Shown: positions 41,493-50,976, numbered from the stretch's first letter. The stretch: DNA of 64,000 nt from Enterobacter_D sp963521185 (GCA_963521185.1 CAUQTV010000002.1:310001-374000), one strand, 5' to 3'. Made by a program: numbers and translations. Notes: generated from the sequence alone by a model not told the origin.

Positions 41493-44021
41493 TTACTTCC
41501 CGTTGAGCGCACGCGGGTTAAGCGTCAGCGCATCGTAGTGACTGACCCACGACGAATACCGCTCTGGCGACGCCCACACGCGATAATGCAAGCGTGACAA
41601 CGTCACCGGATCGCTTAACAGCACCAGACGCCGGTCACGATTAAGTTTATCCGGTGTTTCGTTCAGCGCCTGTTCAACGTGACGATCGCGGGCAATCTCC
41701 AGCACGTGGCTGGCACGGTGACGCGCGGTAGCCATGGCGGTTGCCAGTGCGTTGAACGACGGGTTAAACACCGCGTGCATAAAGCCATCGTCCAGCGCCC
41801 GCTCGCGATTGAGGGTCAGATACCTGTCGGTATCCACCAGCACCTGCGGCGGGGAATACTCTTCCGGGATCAGGAACAGCTTCCAGCGTTTGGTTCGCAG
41901 GCCCACCGTTGAACGGCTGGAGATCACCGACACAAACGGCGAGAGGATCAGCGAGAAGACAATCGGTGCCAGCCAGAACAGGAAACGCAGATCCAGCCAC
42001 GCCATGCCGACCGCCCACACCAGACCGAGCAGCAGTTGCGATCCGTGGCGCATAAACGCCTCGCCCCATGGGGTGGAGTCGTCGTCACGCTGCGGCGAGT
42101 TCCACACCACTTCCCAGCCGAGGAACGCGCTGACCACAAACACCGTGTGGAACAGCATACGCACCGGGGCCAGCAGCACGGAGAACAGCACCTCCAGCAG
42201 CAGAGAGAGCGTGACGCGCAGGAAGCCGCCGTACTCTTTCGGACCCTTGCACCACACGAGGATGATACTGAGCAGCTTCGGCAGGAACAGCAGCACCATC
42301 GTGGAGGCAAACAGCGCAATGGCCAGCTCCGGACGCCACTGCGGCCACACCGGGAACAGCTGGCGCGGTTGCAGGAAGTACTGCGGTTCGGTCAGGGCGT
42401 GCACCACCTGCAAAGCGGTGGAGAGCGCCAGGAACATAAACCACAGCGGCGCGGACAGATAGGACATCACGCCCGTCAGGAACACCGCACGGTGCACCGG
42501 ATGCATGCCTTTCACCAGGAACAGGCGGAAGTTCATCAGGTTACCGTGACACCAGCGGCGGTCGCGTTTCAGCTCATCAAGCAGGTTTGGCGGCAGTTCT
42601 TCATAGGAGCCTGGCAGATCGTAGGCAATCCACACGCCCCACCCGGCACGACGCATCAGCGCCGCTTCAACGAAGTCATGCGAGAGAATCGACCCCGCGA
42701 AGGAGCCTTCCCCCGGCAGCGGTGCCAGCGCACAGTGCTCGATGAATGGCTTCACGCGGATAATGGCGTTATGGCCCCAGTAGTGCGATTCGCCCAACTG
42801 CCAGAAGTGTAACCCTGCGGTGAACAGCGGGCCGTAGACGCGCGTCGCAAACTGCTGACAGCGGGCATACAGCGTATCCATGCCGGACGCTTTTGGCGAC
42901 GACTGAATGATCCCGGCGTTCGGGTTAGCTTCCATCAGGCGCACGAGGCCGGTCAGACAGTCGCCCGTCATCACCGAGTCGGCGTCCAGCACCACCATGT
43001 AGCTGTACTGGTTGCCCCAACGGCGGCAGAAGTCATCGATGTTACCGCTTTTACGCTTCACGCGACGGCGGCGACGGCGATAGAAGATTTGCCCTTCGCC
43101 CTGCACTTCGGCAATCAGTTCCATCCAGGCTTTCTGCTCAGCGACGCAGATATCCGGGTTGTAGCTGTCGCTCAGCACGTAGACGTCGAAGTGCGCCGCG
43201 TTGCCGGTGGCTTTGACCGATTCCCACGTCGCGCGCAGACCGGCGAAGACGCGATCCACGTCTTCGTTACAGATCGGCATAATCAGCGCGGTACGGTGTT
43301 CAGGATTCAACGCTTCATCCCCCACCGTCGAGTGGGAAATGCTGTATTTATCCTTGCCAATAAGCAACTGCAAAAAGCCCATCAGCGCGGTCCAGAACCC
43401 GGCAGAAACCCAGCAGAACAGCACCGCAAAGAGGATCAGGATCCCCGTTTGCAGGATGTACGGCAGGATCTGCATCAGCGAGACTAAGATGTCCTGGTCA
43501 ACCATATCCGTGGGGTTGATCAGCGCCCAGCCCTGATAAGGCAGAATGGTTTTCATGTACCAGGTGGCGACGACCGTTTGTGCCAGCGTCAGGATCAGCA
43601 AGGTGTAGCGACGGAGCGTGCCCATCATGCGCCACTGCTTTTCGCTCTCCTGCTGCTCTTTGGTCAGACGGGAAAGATAGCGCGGCGGCACATCGCGGCC
43701 ACGCAGCCTGTCCCAAAAACGTCCGATGGGGTTAGTACGCCACGGATCCGGGAACATAGAGGAACGCGTCGCTTTCGGCATGGCCTTAAGCTGCGTACGT
43801 CCTTCGTCGTCTTTGATCAGCTGACCTGCACCGAGCGATTCCGGCCAGACCTGTTCAAGACGCGTTTGCACCGATCCTAATGGGCTGTCATCGTCACGTG
43901 CCGCTTGACGGTGCTCAGCATCCAGCGCTTCGTGCACGGCGCGAAGGTCCGTGTTCGGCAGCGCCGCTTTCTCTTCAGGAGAGAGCGGCAGCGCGTCGAT
44001 ATACTCAGTTGTCTTATTCAT
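41493..44021 (-). CDS. opgH: Glucan biosynthesis glucosyltransferase OpgH
   Basis: Inner-membrane GT2 glucosyltransferase that builds the beta-1,2 backbone of osmoregulated periplasmic glucans from UDP-glucose; in E. coli it also links UDP-glucose level to cell division through FtsZ. The 842-residue protein has two N-terminal membrane segments (about 140-220), the catalytic domain with PICNEDVDRV, the DADSVMTGD metal motif and the (Q/R)xxRW-type KRDRRWCHGN, then further membrane segments. The start MNKTTEYIDAL overlaps the opgG stop by 8 bases. The C terminus is a few residues shorter than in E. coli. Confidence 0.97.
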   Translation of the reverse strand: MNKTTEYIDALPLSPEEKAALPNTDLRAVHEALDAEHRQAARDDDSPLGSVQTRLEQVWPESLGAGQLIKDDEGRTQLKAMPKATRSSMFPDPWRTNPIGRFWDRLRGRDVPPRYLSRLTKEQQESEKQWRMMGTLRRYTLLILTLAQTVVATWYMKTILPYQGWALINPTDMVDQDILVSLMQILPYILQTGILILFAVLFCWVSAGFWTALMGFLQLLIGKDKYSISHSTVGDEALNPEHRTALIMPICNEDVDRVFAGLRATWESVKATGNAAHFDVYVLSDSYNPDICVAEQKAWMELIAEVQGEGQIFYRRRRRRVKRKSGNIDDFCRRWGNQYSYMVVLDADSVMTGDCLTGLVRLMEANPNAGIIQSSPKASGMDTLYARCQQFATRVYGPLFTAGLHFWQLGESHYWGHNAIIRVKPFIEHCALAPLPGEGSFAGSILSHDFVEAALMRRAGWGVWIAYDLPGSYEELPPNLLDELKRDRRWCHGNLMNFRLFLVKGMHPVHRAVFLTGVMSYLSAPLWFMFLALSTALQVVHALTEPQYFLQPRQLFPVWPQWRPELAIALFASTMVLLFLPKLLSIILVWCKGPKEYGGFLRVTLSLLLEVLFSVLLAPVRMLFHTVFVVSAFLGWEVVWNSPQRDDDSTPWGEAFMRHGSQLLLGLVWAVGMAWLDLRFLFWLAPIVFSLILSPFVSVISSRSTVGLRTKRWKLFLIPEEYSPPQVLVDTDRYLTLNRERALDDGFMHAVFNPSFNALATAMATARHRASHVLEIARDRHVEQALNETPDKLNRDRRLVLLSDPVTLSRLHYRVWASPERYSSWVSHYDALTLNPRALNGK

Positions 44022-45567
44022 TGGCAGGTAACTGATAGCTCCAGGTTTCACTCAGCGGCTGATCGCCTGTGACCAGCGCAGCACGCATGTCAGTCGTCGC
44101 TTTCGGATCTTTGACTTTCACACGGAGCGTTAAGCGCCAGCCATGGGTGACCGGGTTGTAACGCACCGCGTTTTCGACGATTTCACCGTTGTCGCCAATG
44201 CTGGCCTGCGCGGTCACGGGGGTATCCTGCGGCAGCTTTTTCATATCCTGACCGACAAAATCCACCACAAACGCGATAGTGCCGTCCGGCTGACGGATCA
44301 GGTTTGACTGTTTCACATCACCGGTCGAGCGACGGGTTTGCATCGCCCATGCGTTGTCCGGGGCGTGGAGCTTGTCTTCATCACGGCTGAAGGTGATGGT
44401 GTATTTGAAGTTCATCTCTTTGCCGGCTGCTGGCAATTGATCCGGCGTCCAGTAGGCGACGACGTTGTCGTTGGTTTCGTCGTTGGTCGGGATTTCGACC
44501 AGCTCAACTTTGCCTTTGCCCCAGTCGCCCTGCGGGGTGATCCAGGCGCTTGGGCGCAGATCGTAGCGGTCGTCCAGATCTTCAAAACGAGAGAACTGGC
44601 GGCCACGCTGCAACAGGCCAAACCCCTGCGGGTTTTCCATGGCGTAGCTGCTCACCGCGAGGTGTTTCGGGTTGTTCAGCGGACGCCAAATCCACTCACC
44701 GTTGCCCGCGTGCATCGACAGACCGTTTGAGTCATGCAGTTCCGGGCGGAAGTTGGTCGCCGGAGAGGGCTGGCCTGGGCCAAACAGGAACATGCTGGTC
44801 AGCGGCGCAACGCCCAGTTTGCCCACTTTGTCGCGCAGGTAAACTTTCGACTGTACGTCCACGACGCTGTCGCGACCCGGAATGATCACGAAGCGGTACG
44901 CGCCGGTTGCCCGCGGGGAGTCCAGCAGCGCATAAATCGTCAGGCGTTTGTCGGTCGGTTTTGGACGCTCGATCCAGAACTCACGAAAACGCGGGAACTC
45001 TTCACCTGATGGCAGCGCCGTGTCGATCGCCAGACCGCGCGCTGAAAGACCGTAAACCTGGCCCGCGCCAATTACGCGGAAATAGCTGGCACCCAGCATG
45101 CTGACGATTTCGTCATTCTTGTCTTTATTATTAATGGGATACAGAACTTTAAAGCCCGCAAAACCAAGGTCTTTCACGGTCTCTTTGTCATGCTGAACGT
45201 TGCCAAAATTGAAATAATCCGGGCTGTATTTGATTTTGTGCACGGCCGTCGCAGTCACTTCATTCACAGTGACGGGCGTATCGAAGTACATACCCTGATG
45301 GTAGAACTCAAGCTTAAATGGGGTCTTAATGCTGTTCCAATAGGCTTTATCGTGATTGAACTGGATCTGCTGATAATCCGCATATTTCATATCGCGGAAC
45401 ACAGAGGGCAGGTTGCTTTTTGGGGCTTCATAGCCTTTACCGGCTAATGACTGTGCCTGTTTTGCTACGTCATCGATGGAGAAAGCCCAGCTCGATGAGG
45501 TAGACAGGGACAACAGTACCGCTGCGCCCAACCAACGCATTTTCATCACTTGTAGATTATGTTTCAT
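44014..45567 (-). CDS. opgG: Glucan biosynthesis protein OpgG
   Basis: Periplasmic protein required for periplasmic glucan synthesis, probably adding or arranging the beta-1,6 branches. I use the ATG giving MKHNLQVMKMRWLGAAVLL; the signal peptide then ends at SSSWA with mature FSIDDVAKQAQ. A GTG four codons upstream and ATGs at MKMRWL are alternatives; the signal peptide works with each. The body is a beta-sandwich MdoG domain with YHQGMYFDTPV and GDWGKGKVELVEIPT. It overlaps opgH, forming the opgGH operon, and diverges from opgC. Confidence 0.95.
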   Translation of the reverse strand: MKHNLQVMKMRWLGAAVLLSLSTSSSWAFSIDDVAKQAQSLAGKGYEAPKSNLPSVFRDMKYADYQQIQFNHDKAYWNSIKTPFKLEFYHQGMYFDTPVTVNEVTATAVHKIKYSPDYFNFGNVQHDKETVKDLGFAGFKVLYPINNKDKNDEIVSMLGASYFRVIGAGQVYGLSARGLAIDTALPSGEEFPRFREFWIERPKPTDKRLTIYALLDSPRATGAYRFVIIPGRDSVVDVQSKVYLRDKVGKLGVAPLTSMFLFGPGQPSPATNFRPELHDSNGLSMHAGNGEWIWRPLNNPKHLAVSSYAMENPQGFGLLQRGRQFSRFEDLDDRYDLRPSAWITPQGDWGKGKVELVEIPTNDETNDNVVAYWTPDQLPAAGKEMNFKYTITFSRDEDKLHAPDNAWAMQTRRSTGDVKQSNLIRQPDGTIAFVVDFVGQDMKKLPQDTPVTAQASIGDNGEIVENAVRYNPVTHGWRLTLRVKVKDPKATTDMRAALVTGDQPLSETWSYQLPANE

Positions 45568-45821
45568 ATAACTAAGCACTTCCCCCTTTGTGTGCTTAAA
45601 TCGATCCGATCTATTTTAATGGTATTTCAGGCAATCCGACAACTTAATCCCCGCTTTGTTCGCGCGCTGGCTCAGTGTGTAAGCAAATGAAAGTAGCACC
45701 CTTCTCATTTCGCCGTTTCTCCTAAAGACAGATCGGCTGACTTCGTGTAGGGTTGCCAACGAATGTAAACACTATTTAGCATAGGGATTAAGACGATAAG
45801 TCTGATAATGCGCGGAGTTAT

Positions 45822-46970
45822 ATGAGCAAAGTACCTGCACAACGTGAATATTTTCTGGATTCCATTCGCGCATGGCTGATGCTGTTAGGCATTCCTTTTC
45901 ACATCTCACTGATCTACTCAAGCCACGTCTGGCATGTTAACAGCGCCACGCCGTCATGGGCGCTTACCCTGTTTAACGATTTTATCCATTCATTTCGTAT
46001 GCAGGTGTTTTTCGTCATTTCTGGCTACTTCTCGTACATGCTGTTTTTGCGCTACCCGATGAAGCGCTGGTGGAAAGTGCGCGTCGAGCGCGTCGGCATC
46101 CCCATGCTGACCGCCATTCCGCTGTTAACCCTGCCGCAGTTCATCATGTTGCAGTATGTGAAGGGCAAAACCGACAGCTGGCACACGCTCTCGCTTTACG
46201 ACAAATACAACACGCTGGTGTGGGAGTTAGTGTCGCACCTGTGGTTTCTGCTGGTGCTGGTGGTGCTCACCACCTTAAGCCTGTGGATGTTTAAAAAGCT
46301 GCGTCATAATCAGCAGATAACGCGATTTTTTGCCCATCTCGGCATGGGCAAGCTGACGATCCTGTTTCTGCTGTACGGGGTGCTGTATGCGGCCATTCGC
46401 CGCACGCTGCTCATCGTCTATGCGCCAGTATTGAGCGACGGGCTGTTTAACTTTACCGTGATGCAGTCGCTGTTCTACGTGCCGTTTTTTATCCTCGGTG
46501 CCATCGCGTTTATCAATAACCGCATCAAAGCGCTTTTCACCACGCCGTCGGTGGGCTGCACGCTGGGTTCTGCGCTGGCGTTTTGCGCCTACCTGCTCAA
46601 TCAACGCTATGGCAACGGCGATGCGTGGATGTACGAAACCGAAAGCGTGATCACCATGGTGCTGGGGCTGTGGATGGTGAACGTGGTGTTCTCACTGGGC
46701 CATCGCCTGCTCAATTTCCAGTCTTCCCGCGTGACCTACTTCGTTAACGCGTCGCTGTTTATCTATCTTGTTCACCACCCGCTGACGCTCATTTTTGGCG
46801 CGTGGATCACCCCGCATATTCACAATAATCTGCTGGGCTTCATTGCTGGTCTGGTGTTTGTGGTCGGGCTGGCGATTGTGCTGTATGAGGTTCATCTGCG
46901 CATTCCGCTGCTGCGTTTCCTGTTCTCAGGAAAACCCCAGCAGCAGCCACCGGTCAAAAGCAAAGCCTGA
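45822..46970 (+). CDS. opgC: Glucan succinyltransferase OpgC
   Basis: Inner-membrane acyltransferase-3 family protein that succinylates periplasmic glucans. The 382-residue protein has about ten membrane segments and the family N-terminal motif REYFLDSIRAWLMLLGIPFHI with the conserved His and RAW elements, plus FRMQVFFVISGYFSYML. It diverges from opgGH across a 254-bp region that should hold both promoters. It is convergent with clsC. Confidence 0.95.
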   Translation: MSKVPAQREYFLDSIRAWLMLLGIPFHISLIYSSHVWHVNSATPSWALTLFNDFIHSFRMQVFFVISGYFSYMLFLRYPMKRWWKVRVERVGIPMLTAIPLLTLPQFIMLQYVKGKTDSWHTLSLYDKYNTLVWELVSHLWFLLVLVVLTTLSLWMFKKLRHNQQITRFFAHLGMGKLTILFLLYGVLYAAIRRTLLIVYAPVLSDGLFNFTVMQSLFYVPFFILGAIAFINNRIKALFTTPSVGCTLGSALAFCAYLLNQRYGNGDAWMYETESVITMVLGLWMVNVVFSLGHRLLNFQSSRVTYFVNASLFIYLVHHPLTLIFGAWITPHIHNNLLGFIAGLVFVVGLAIVLYEVHLRIPLLRFLFSGKPQQQPPVKSKA

Positions 46971-46999
46971 ACAGGGGCGGGAGTGGCTATTCTGACGGT

Positions 47000-48487
47000 T
47001 CAGAGTAGCCATTCAATCGGCAGGCGCGACACCAGTCTGACCAGCATCCGCTGCCAGAAGCGCGTTTTCGGCTCCTTCTTCCAGACCTTTTCCTGCCCCT
47101 CTTTCTGCTCGACCCAATTGATGCGTCCCCAGCGATCCAGGCGCAGCGCCCACGCCGCTTCGCGCTGACTTTGCGAGAAACGCGTGTGAATAAGCTGGGC
47201 CAGCGGCTCGCTGTCGATGACAAAGCCCATTTCAGTGTTGAGCATGGCCGAGCGTGGGTCGAAGTTGAATGAGCCAATAAACACTTTGTTGCTGTCGATG
47301 CTAAAGGTTTTGGCGTGCAGGCTGGAGCCAGAGTTACCGGTCAGGCCGCGATCGTGCGGGCGGCGGCTGTTCTCCTGGCTCGGCTTCAGTTCGTAAAGCT
47401 CCACCCCATGACGCAGCAGTTTTTTGCGCCAGCGCGCGTAGCCCGCATGCACGACGGCAACGTCGTTTGCCGCCAGTGAATTGGTGAGGATCGCAATGCG
47501 AACGCCTTTACGCACCATCTGTAAAAGCTGCGCCACACCGGCGCGGGTGGGGACAAAATAGGCCGAGATGATATCAATCTGCTGCTCTGGCATACCCATG
47601 ACGGCGATCAGGCGTTCCGGCAATAGCGTGTGCCGACGCGCCCTGCCCTGTCCTTTGCGCGGATCGTCACTGACCAGCCGCGTTTTGGCCCACAGCAGCG
47701 GCAACGTTCCTGCCTCAAGACGTGTGGAAAACTGCGTGGATTCCAGCTTGTTCAGATACCGAATGGCGGTTTCATCGCTGTACCACGCCTCCGGAATGTC
47801 GATCTGTTTCACCACCTCTTTATCCGGGATATCGAGCACCTTTTGCAGCGTCGCCACGGATTTTGACGTCCAGTAGCGCTCGAAATCGTGCGCCACCTCT
47901 TCCACTACCGGGCCAATCGCCAGCACGTCGAGATCGGAAAAGAGCGGCTGTTTGCCCACGCCAAAGTAGGCGTCGCCGACGTTGCGCCCACCCACCAGCG
48001 TCACCTCGTTATCGACGGTGAAACTCTTGTTGTGCATACGGCGATTCAGCCGCGCGAAATCGGTAAGATAGCCGATCGCGCGCAGCGTGCGAAAAGAGAA
48101 AGGATTAAACAGTCGTAGCTGAATATTGGGATGGGCATCGAGGATGCGCAGCGTGTCATCCATGCCGACGGTGTTGTTGTCGTCCAGCAGCATACGCACT
48201 TGCACGCCACGGCTGGCCGCGTCCAGGATCACCGACAGCAACAGCCGCCCGGACATGTCATCTTCCCAGATGTAGTACTGAATATCGAGGGAGCGCTCCG
48301 CCATCTCGACCAGACGATAACGCGCAGCGAAAGCGTCAAGGCTGTCATCCAGCGCCAGAATGCCACATTGTTCGGGATGCGCCGCCCGCACCGGGGCGAT
48401 AGCTCGCCCCAGCCGCGAATTATGCGCCAGGCTCTTCCCCTTGCTGAGTGAGGAGGCGTTGGTATAGTCGTGCAGTTTCATCGTCAT
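47000..48487 (-). CDS. clsC: Cardiolipin synthase C
   Basis: Phospholipase D superfamily enzyme that makes cardiolipin from phosphatidylglycerol and phosphatidylethanolamine; YmdB improves its activity in E. coli. Two HKD motifs are present: MHNKSFTVDNEVTLVGGRN and LHAKTFSIDSNKVFIGSFN. The C terminus ends LVSRLPIEWLL, as in E. coli. The start is uncertain: I use the ATG at MTMKLHDYTN, which overlaps ymdB by 68 bases; E. coli ClsC in older annotation starts about 25 residues later. Either way it is translated from the ymdB transcript. Confidence 0.93.
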   Translation of the reverse strand: MTMKLHDYTNASSLSKGKSLAHNSRLGRAIAPVRAAHPEQCGILALDDSLDAFAARYRLVEMAERSLDIQYYIWEDDMSGRLLLSVILDAASRGVQVRMLLDDNNTVGMDDTLRILDAHPNIQLRLFNPFSFRTLRAIGYLTDFARLNRRMHNKSFTVDNEVTLVGGRNVGDAYFGVGKQPLFSDLDVLAIGPVVEEVAHDFERYWTSKSVATLQKVLDIPDKEVVKQIDIPEAWYSDETAIRYLNKLESTQFSTRLEAGTLPLLWAKTRLVSDDPRKGQGRARRHTLLPERLIAVMGMPEQQIDIISAYFVPTRAGVAQLLQMVRKGVRIAILTNSLAANDVAVVHAGYARWRKKLLRHGVELYELKPSQENSRRPHDRGLTGNSGSSLHAKTFSIDSNKVFIGSFNFDPRSAMLNTEMGFVIDSEPLAQLIHTRFSQSQREAAWALRLDRWGRINWVEQKEGQEKVWKKEPKTRFWQRMLVRLVSRLPIEWLL

Positions 48488-48962
48488 AACAGACAAAGTA
48501 TACCTGTCCAAACGAAGGGCGACGGGTGAGAAAATCCGAAACTGTGTTGACGGCGATTTCCGCTGCCGCCGCTTTCGGGTATCCGTATACGCCGGTGCTG
48601 ATCGCCGGAAAGGCGATTGACTGGTAGCCGTTGGCCTCTGCCAGTTTCAGACTGTTGCGGTAGGCATCTTCGAGGATGCGGGCTTCCTGATGTTCGCCGC
48701 CGTGCCATACCGGCCCAACGGTATGGATCACCGCTTTTGCCGGTAACGCCCCGGCGAGCGTGATCACCGCATGCCCGGGCGGACACTCGCCCTGCTGCTG
48801 GCGCACCACTTTGCAGGCCTCCAGTAGCGCTGGCCCTGCCGCACGATGAATAGCGCCATCAACGCCACCGCCGCCCATTAATGAAGGGTTGGCGGCATTG
48901 ACGATCGCATCCACGTTTTGGGTCGTAATATCACCGTGAATCACCTTTATACGCGATTGCAT
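48420..48962 (-). CDS. ymdB: O-acetyl-ADP-ribose deacetylase YmdB (macrodomain)
   Basis: Macrodomain protein that hydrolyses O-acetyl-ADP-ribose and also binds and inhibits RNase III in E. coli. The sequence (180 residues from MQSRIKVIHGDIT) has the ADP-ribose pocket motifs VNAANPSLMGGGGVDGAIHRAAG and AFPAISTGVYGYP. It overlaps the start of clsC. The start is one of two close ATGs (MIM or MQS). Here it shares a genome window with rne. Confidence 0.95.
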   Translation of the reverse strand: MQSRIKVIHGDITTQNVDAIVNAANPSLMGGGGVDGAIHRAAGPALLEACKVVRQQQGECPPGHAVITLAGALPAKAVIHTVGPVWHGGEHQEARILEDAYRNSLKLAEANGYQSIAFPAISTGVYGYPKAAAAEIAVNTVSDFLTRRPSFGQVYFVCYDDETARLYQRLLTQQGEEPGA

Positions 48963-49070
48963 AATCATCTCTTTGCAAGAATTCCTTACGCTAAGTGTAC
49001 AGCAGTGAGCATCGACTGGCAGGCTTATTCGCGCAACCTGGGCTAACTGCCGTGGCAGAAAGCCCTGAGG

Positions 49071-49382
49071 TTAAAAATAGGCAACGTCAACGACCGCCAG
49101 CGTATGCGATTGATTAATATAGTGCATTTTGACTGCTGCAATCTTCGACAGGCGGGACTCTCGCCGTTGCAGGCTTTCGAGCGTAAAGACCTGCGTCTGC
49201 GCGACACCGTCGCGCGGACAGGAAAGCGTCACCCTGCGCGCGTTCAGATTAACATCACACGGCGCTTCAACGATCGCGCCTTTAAAGTGGATAACGCCGC
49301 CCTGGGCGGCAAAAAGCGGGCTGGTGGCTGCGGCCAGAAACAGAGATAAACCTGCGATGCCTCTTGCGATCGACGCTGACAT
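49071..49382 (-). CDS. ymdA: YmdA, pilin-like secreted protein beside the curli genes
   Basis: Predicted periplasmic protein of 103 residues, signal peptide MSASIARGIAGLSLFLAAATSPLFA then AQGGVIHFKGAIVEAPCDV. This resembles the N-terminal strand of type 1 pilin domains (GxIxFxGxIVxxxC), with a second Cys (TLSCPRDG) that could form the pilin disulfide. It lacks a clear C-terminal pilin strand. It lies between ymdB and csgC, where E. coli has ymdA. Function is unknown. Confidence 0.85.
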   Translation of the reverse strand: MSASIARGIAGLSLFLAAATSPLFAAQGGVIHFKGAIVEAPCDVNLNARRVTLSCPRDGVAQTQVFTLESLQRRESRLSKIAAVKMHYINQSHTLAVVDVAYF

Positions 49383-49537
49383 GAAATGTGCTCCTCAACA
49401 ATGAATCATCCTTGAGGGGGTAATCTGTTCCATCGAGTAAAGATGGCACAAATCAGCGGGCTTAAATACTGTGACGTTAAAAAATAGTTAATTCAAATAA
49501 CACGTTATCAACACTTTTCATTTCTTCTCAATTTTTC

Positions 49538-49864
49538 TCATTTGCTCTCGGGAGACCACTGTCCGGACAGCAGAACAGCGTCCCCATCGGATACCGTCAC
49601 GACGATGTTTACACTGTCATGCGGACCAATATTCATACTGAGTCGGGATAATTGCTGCGGCTGATTAGCCATAAAGCGGAAGGTATTGCGCTGTTGGGTC
49701 GTGCTTTGCCCCGCGTCTCCTGAGCGCATCGCGCTGACCTGCACCTGGCACTCACAGGCCTGGGTAAGCACAACCTGCGGGGTGATGGTGGTGATTTCTC
49801 CCTGCTGGACGGTGTTAAAGGTGATCTGGCTGGATAAAGCCGCCAGCAGTAGTAAGGGATGCAT
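49538..49864 (-). CDS. csgC: Curli assembly protein CsgC
   Basis: Small periplasmic Ig-fold protein that prevents premature CsgA amyloid formation. The sequence of 108 residues begins MHPLLLLAALSSQITFNTVQQGE, and carries a C-x-C pair (ACECQ) as in E. coli CsgC. An AGGAG site lies six bases before the ATG. It is the third gene of csgBAC; a hairpin between csgA and csgC should reduce its expression compared with csgA. Confidence 0.93.
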   Translation of the reverse strand: MHPLLLLAALSSQITFNTVQQGEITTITPQVVLTQACECQVQVSAMRSGDAGQSTTQQRNTFRFMANQPQQLSRLSMNIGPHDSVNIVVTVSDGDAVLLSGQWSPESK

Positions 49865-49877
49865 GGGCGTCTCCTGA

Positions 49878-49903
49878 ATAAAAAAACAGGGCCGTGGCCC
49901 TGT
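49878..49903 (-). terminator. Terminator/attenuator between csgA and csgC
   Basis: ACAGGGCC / GGCCCTGT with a two-base centre, followed on the minus strand by seven or more T. It would end most csgBA transcripts and let some through to csgC. Confidence 0.88.
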
Positions 49904-49924
49904 CTTTTATAACCTGTCGGTAAC

Positions 49925-50356
49925 TTAATACTGGTTCGCGGTGGCGTTGTTGCCAAAGCCAACCTGTCTAACTTCCACGAAGGAGTTAGACGCGGTCTGG
50001 TTAACCAGCGCGCCGTTGTTTACGCCGTACTGGCTGACGTTGATGTCAGAGTCGTGGCTGTTCCACTGGTCAATAGTCGCGTTGTTGCGAGTACCGTTCT
50101 GAGAAAGGATGATGGTGCTGTCATCCGACCCCTGACCCACATCAGCCGCGTTACTTGAGCCGTGTTGAGTGACTTTAGTGCTGGAGTCACGGGCGTCAGT
50201 TTGCAGTGCCAGCGCGGAGTTGCTGCTACCGTACTGGTAGATACCCAGTTGCGAATTCGGGCCGCTGTTGCCATGACCATATTGTGGAACAGAGCCTGCA
50301 AACGCGGAACCGGATACAACGATCGCTGCCAAAACTGCCACTTTGATTAATTTCAT
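49925..50356 (-). CDS. csgA: Major curlin subunit CsgA
   Basis: Secreted amyloid subunit of curli fibres. The 143-residue precursor has a signal peptide (MKLIKVAVLAAIVVSGSAFA), a short targeting segment GSVPQYGHGNSGPN, and five repeats: QLGIYQYG..., TKVTQHG..., TIILSQNG..., DINVSQYG..., FVEVRQVG..., each S-x5-Q-x-G-x4-N-x5-Q. E. coli CsgA has 151 residues; the eight missing residues all fall in the Gly/His-rich targeting segment. Several Gly and Asp positions in repeats 2-4 also differ (see findings). It follows csgB by 41 bp. Confidence 0.97.
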   Translation of the reverse strand: MKLIKVAVLAAIVVSGSAFAGSVPQYGHGNSGPNSQLGIYQYGSSNSALALQTDARDSSTKVTQHGSSNAADVGQGSDDSTIILSQNGTRNNATIDQWNSHDSDINVSQYGVNNGALVNQTASNSFVEVRQVGFGNNATANQY

Positions 50357-50397
50357 GGTAAACCCCCATTGGATTGATATGTAAGCGTCGAAAAGTG

Positions 50398-50853
50398 TCA
50401 GCGCTGAATTACGCGGATCGCCATTTGCGACTGCCTTTGCACAACAACTGCTGTTTTTTGCGTACCATATTGCGTAATATTCGCTTTGTTACCCGAACCT
50501 TTCTGGATAATCATTGCGGTATTACCATAAGCACCTTGCGTGATACTCGCGTCATTGGAATTACCCGCCTGATCGATATACGCAAGGTTATAACTGCCAG
50601 ACTGTTGAATCTGCGCCCGGTTGTTTGCGCCATCCTGAGAAACAACCGACAATAATTTCGATCCTTCCTGCCGAAGCTGAGCACTGTTATTGTTACCTTG
50701 CTGACCGATAATCGCCGCCTTGTTATAAGAGGCGTTACTGAGTTCATTCACAGCAAAATTATATTCAGAGATTGCCAGATCATGACTTGCCGCTTCGGTA
50801 ATTCCAGGCGCGCCCAACATCGCCAACACCATAAATAACAATCTGTTTTTCAT
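50398..50853 (-). CDS. csgB: Minor curlin / nucleator CsgB
   Basis: Surface-held nucleator that templates CsgA polymerisation. The 151-residue precursor (as in E. coli) begins MKNRLLFMVLAMLGAPGITEA and has five imperfect curlin repeats with Q-x-G-x2-N patterns (IGQQGNNNSAQL, VSQDGANNRAQI, and so on); the last repeat is basic (VVVQRQSQMAIRVIQR), the part needed for surface attachment. A longer frame would extend 17 residues upstream without a signal sequence. It begins the csgBAC operon under CsgD control. Confidence 0.96.
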   Translation of the reverse strand: MKNRLLFMVLAMLGAPGITEAASHDLAISEYNFAVNELSNASYNKAAIIGQQGNNNSAQLRQEGSKLLSVVSQDGANNRAQIQQSGSYNLAYIDQAGNSNDASITQGAYGNTAMIIQKGSGNKANITQYGTQKTAVVVQRQSQMAIRVIQR

Positions 50854-50976
50854 GTTGTCACCTGGACCTGGTTGCCTTCTATTGAAAAACGTAACTACCG
50901 TCACACTCGTTAACGCATTTAAATATTTGTTAACGTCGCGTTACGATGAAGAGTATGTTCCCGGAAAGCTCTTAAA

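Noticed and set aside
42036..42812. Plus-strand frame of 258 codons opposite opgH.
   Set aside because: His/Arg/Gln-rich mirror of the conserved OpgH membrane and catalytic region; no start signal or motif.
49930..50300. Periodic repeats in csgA and csgB.
   Set aside because: They are the protein repeats of curlin subunits, not a DNA array or mobile element.
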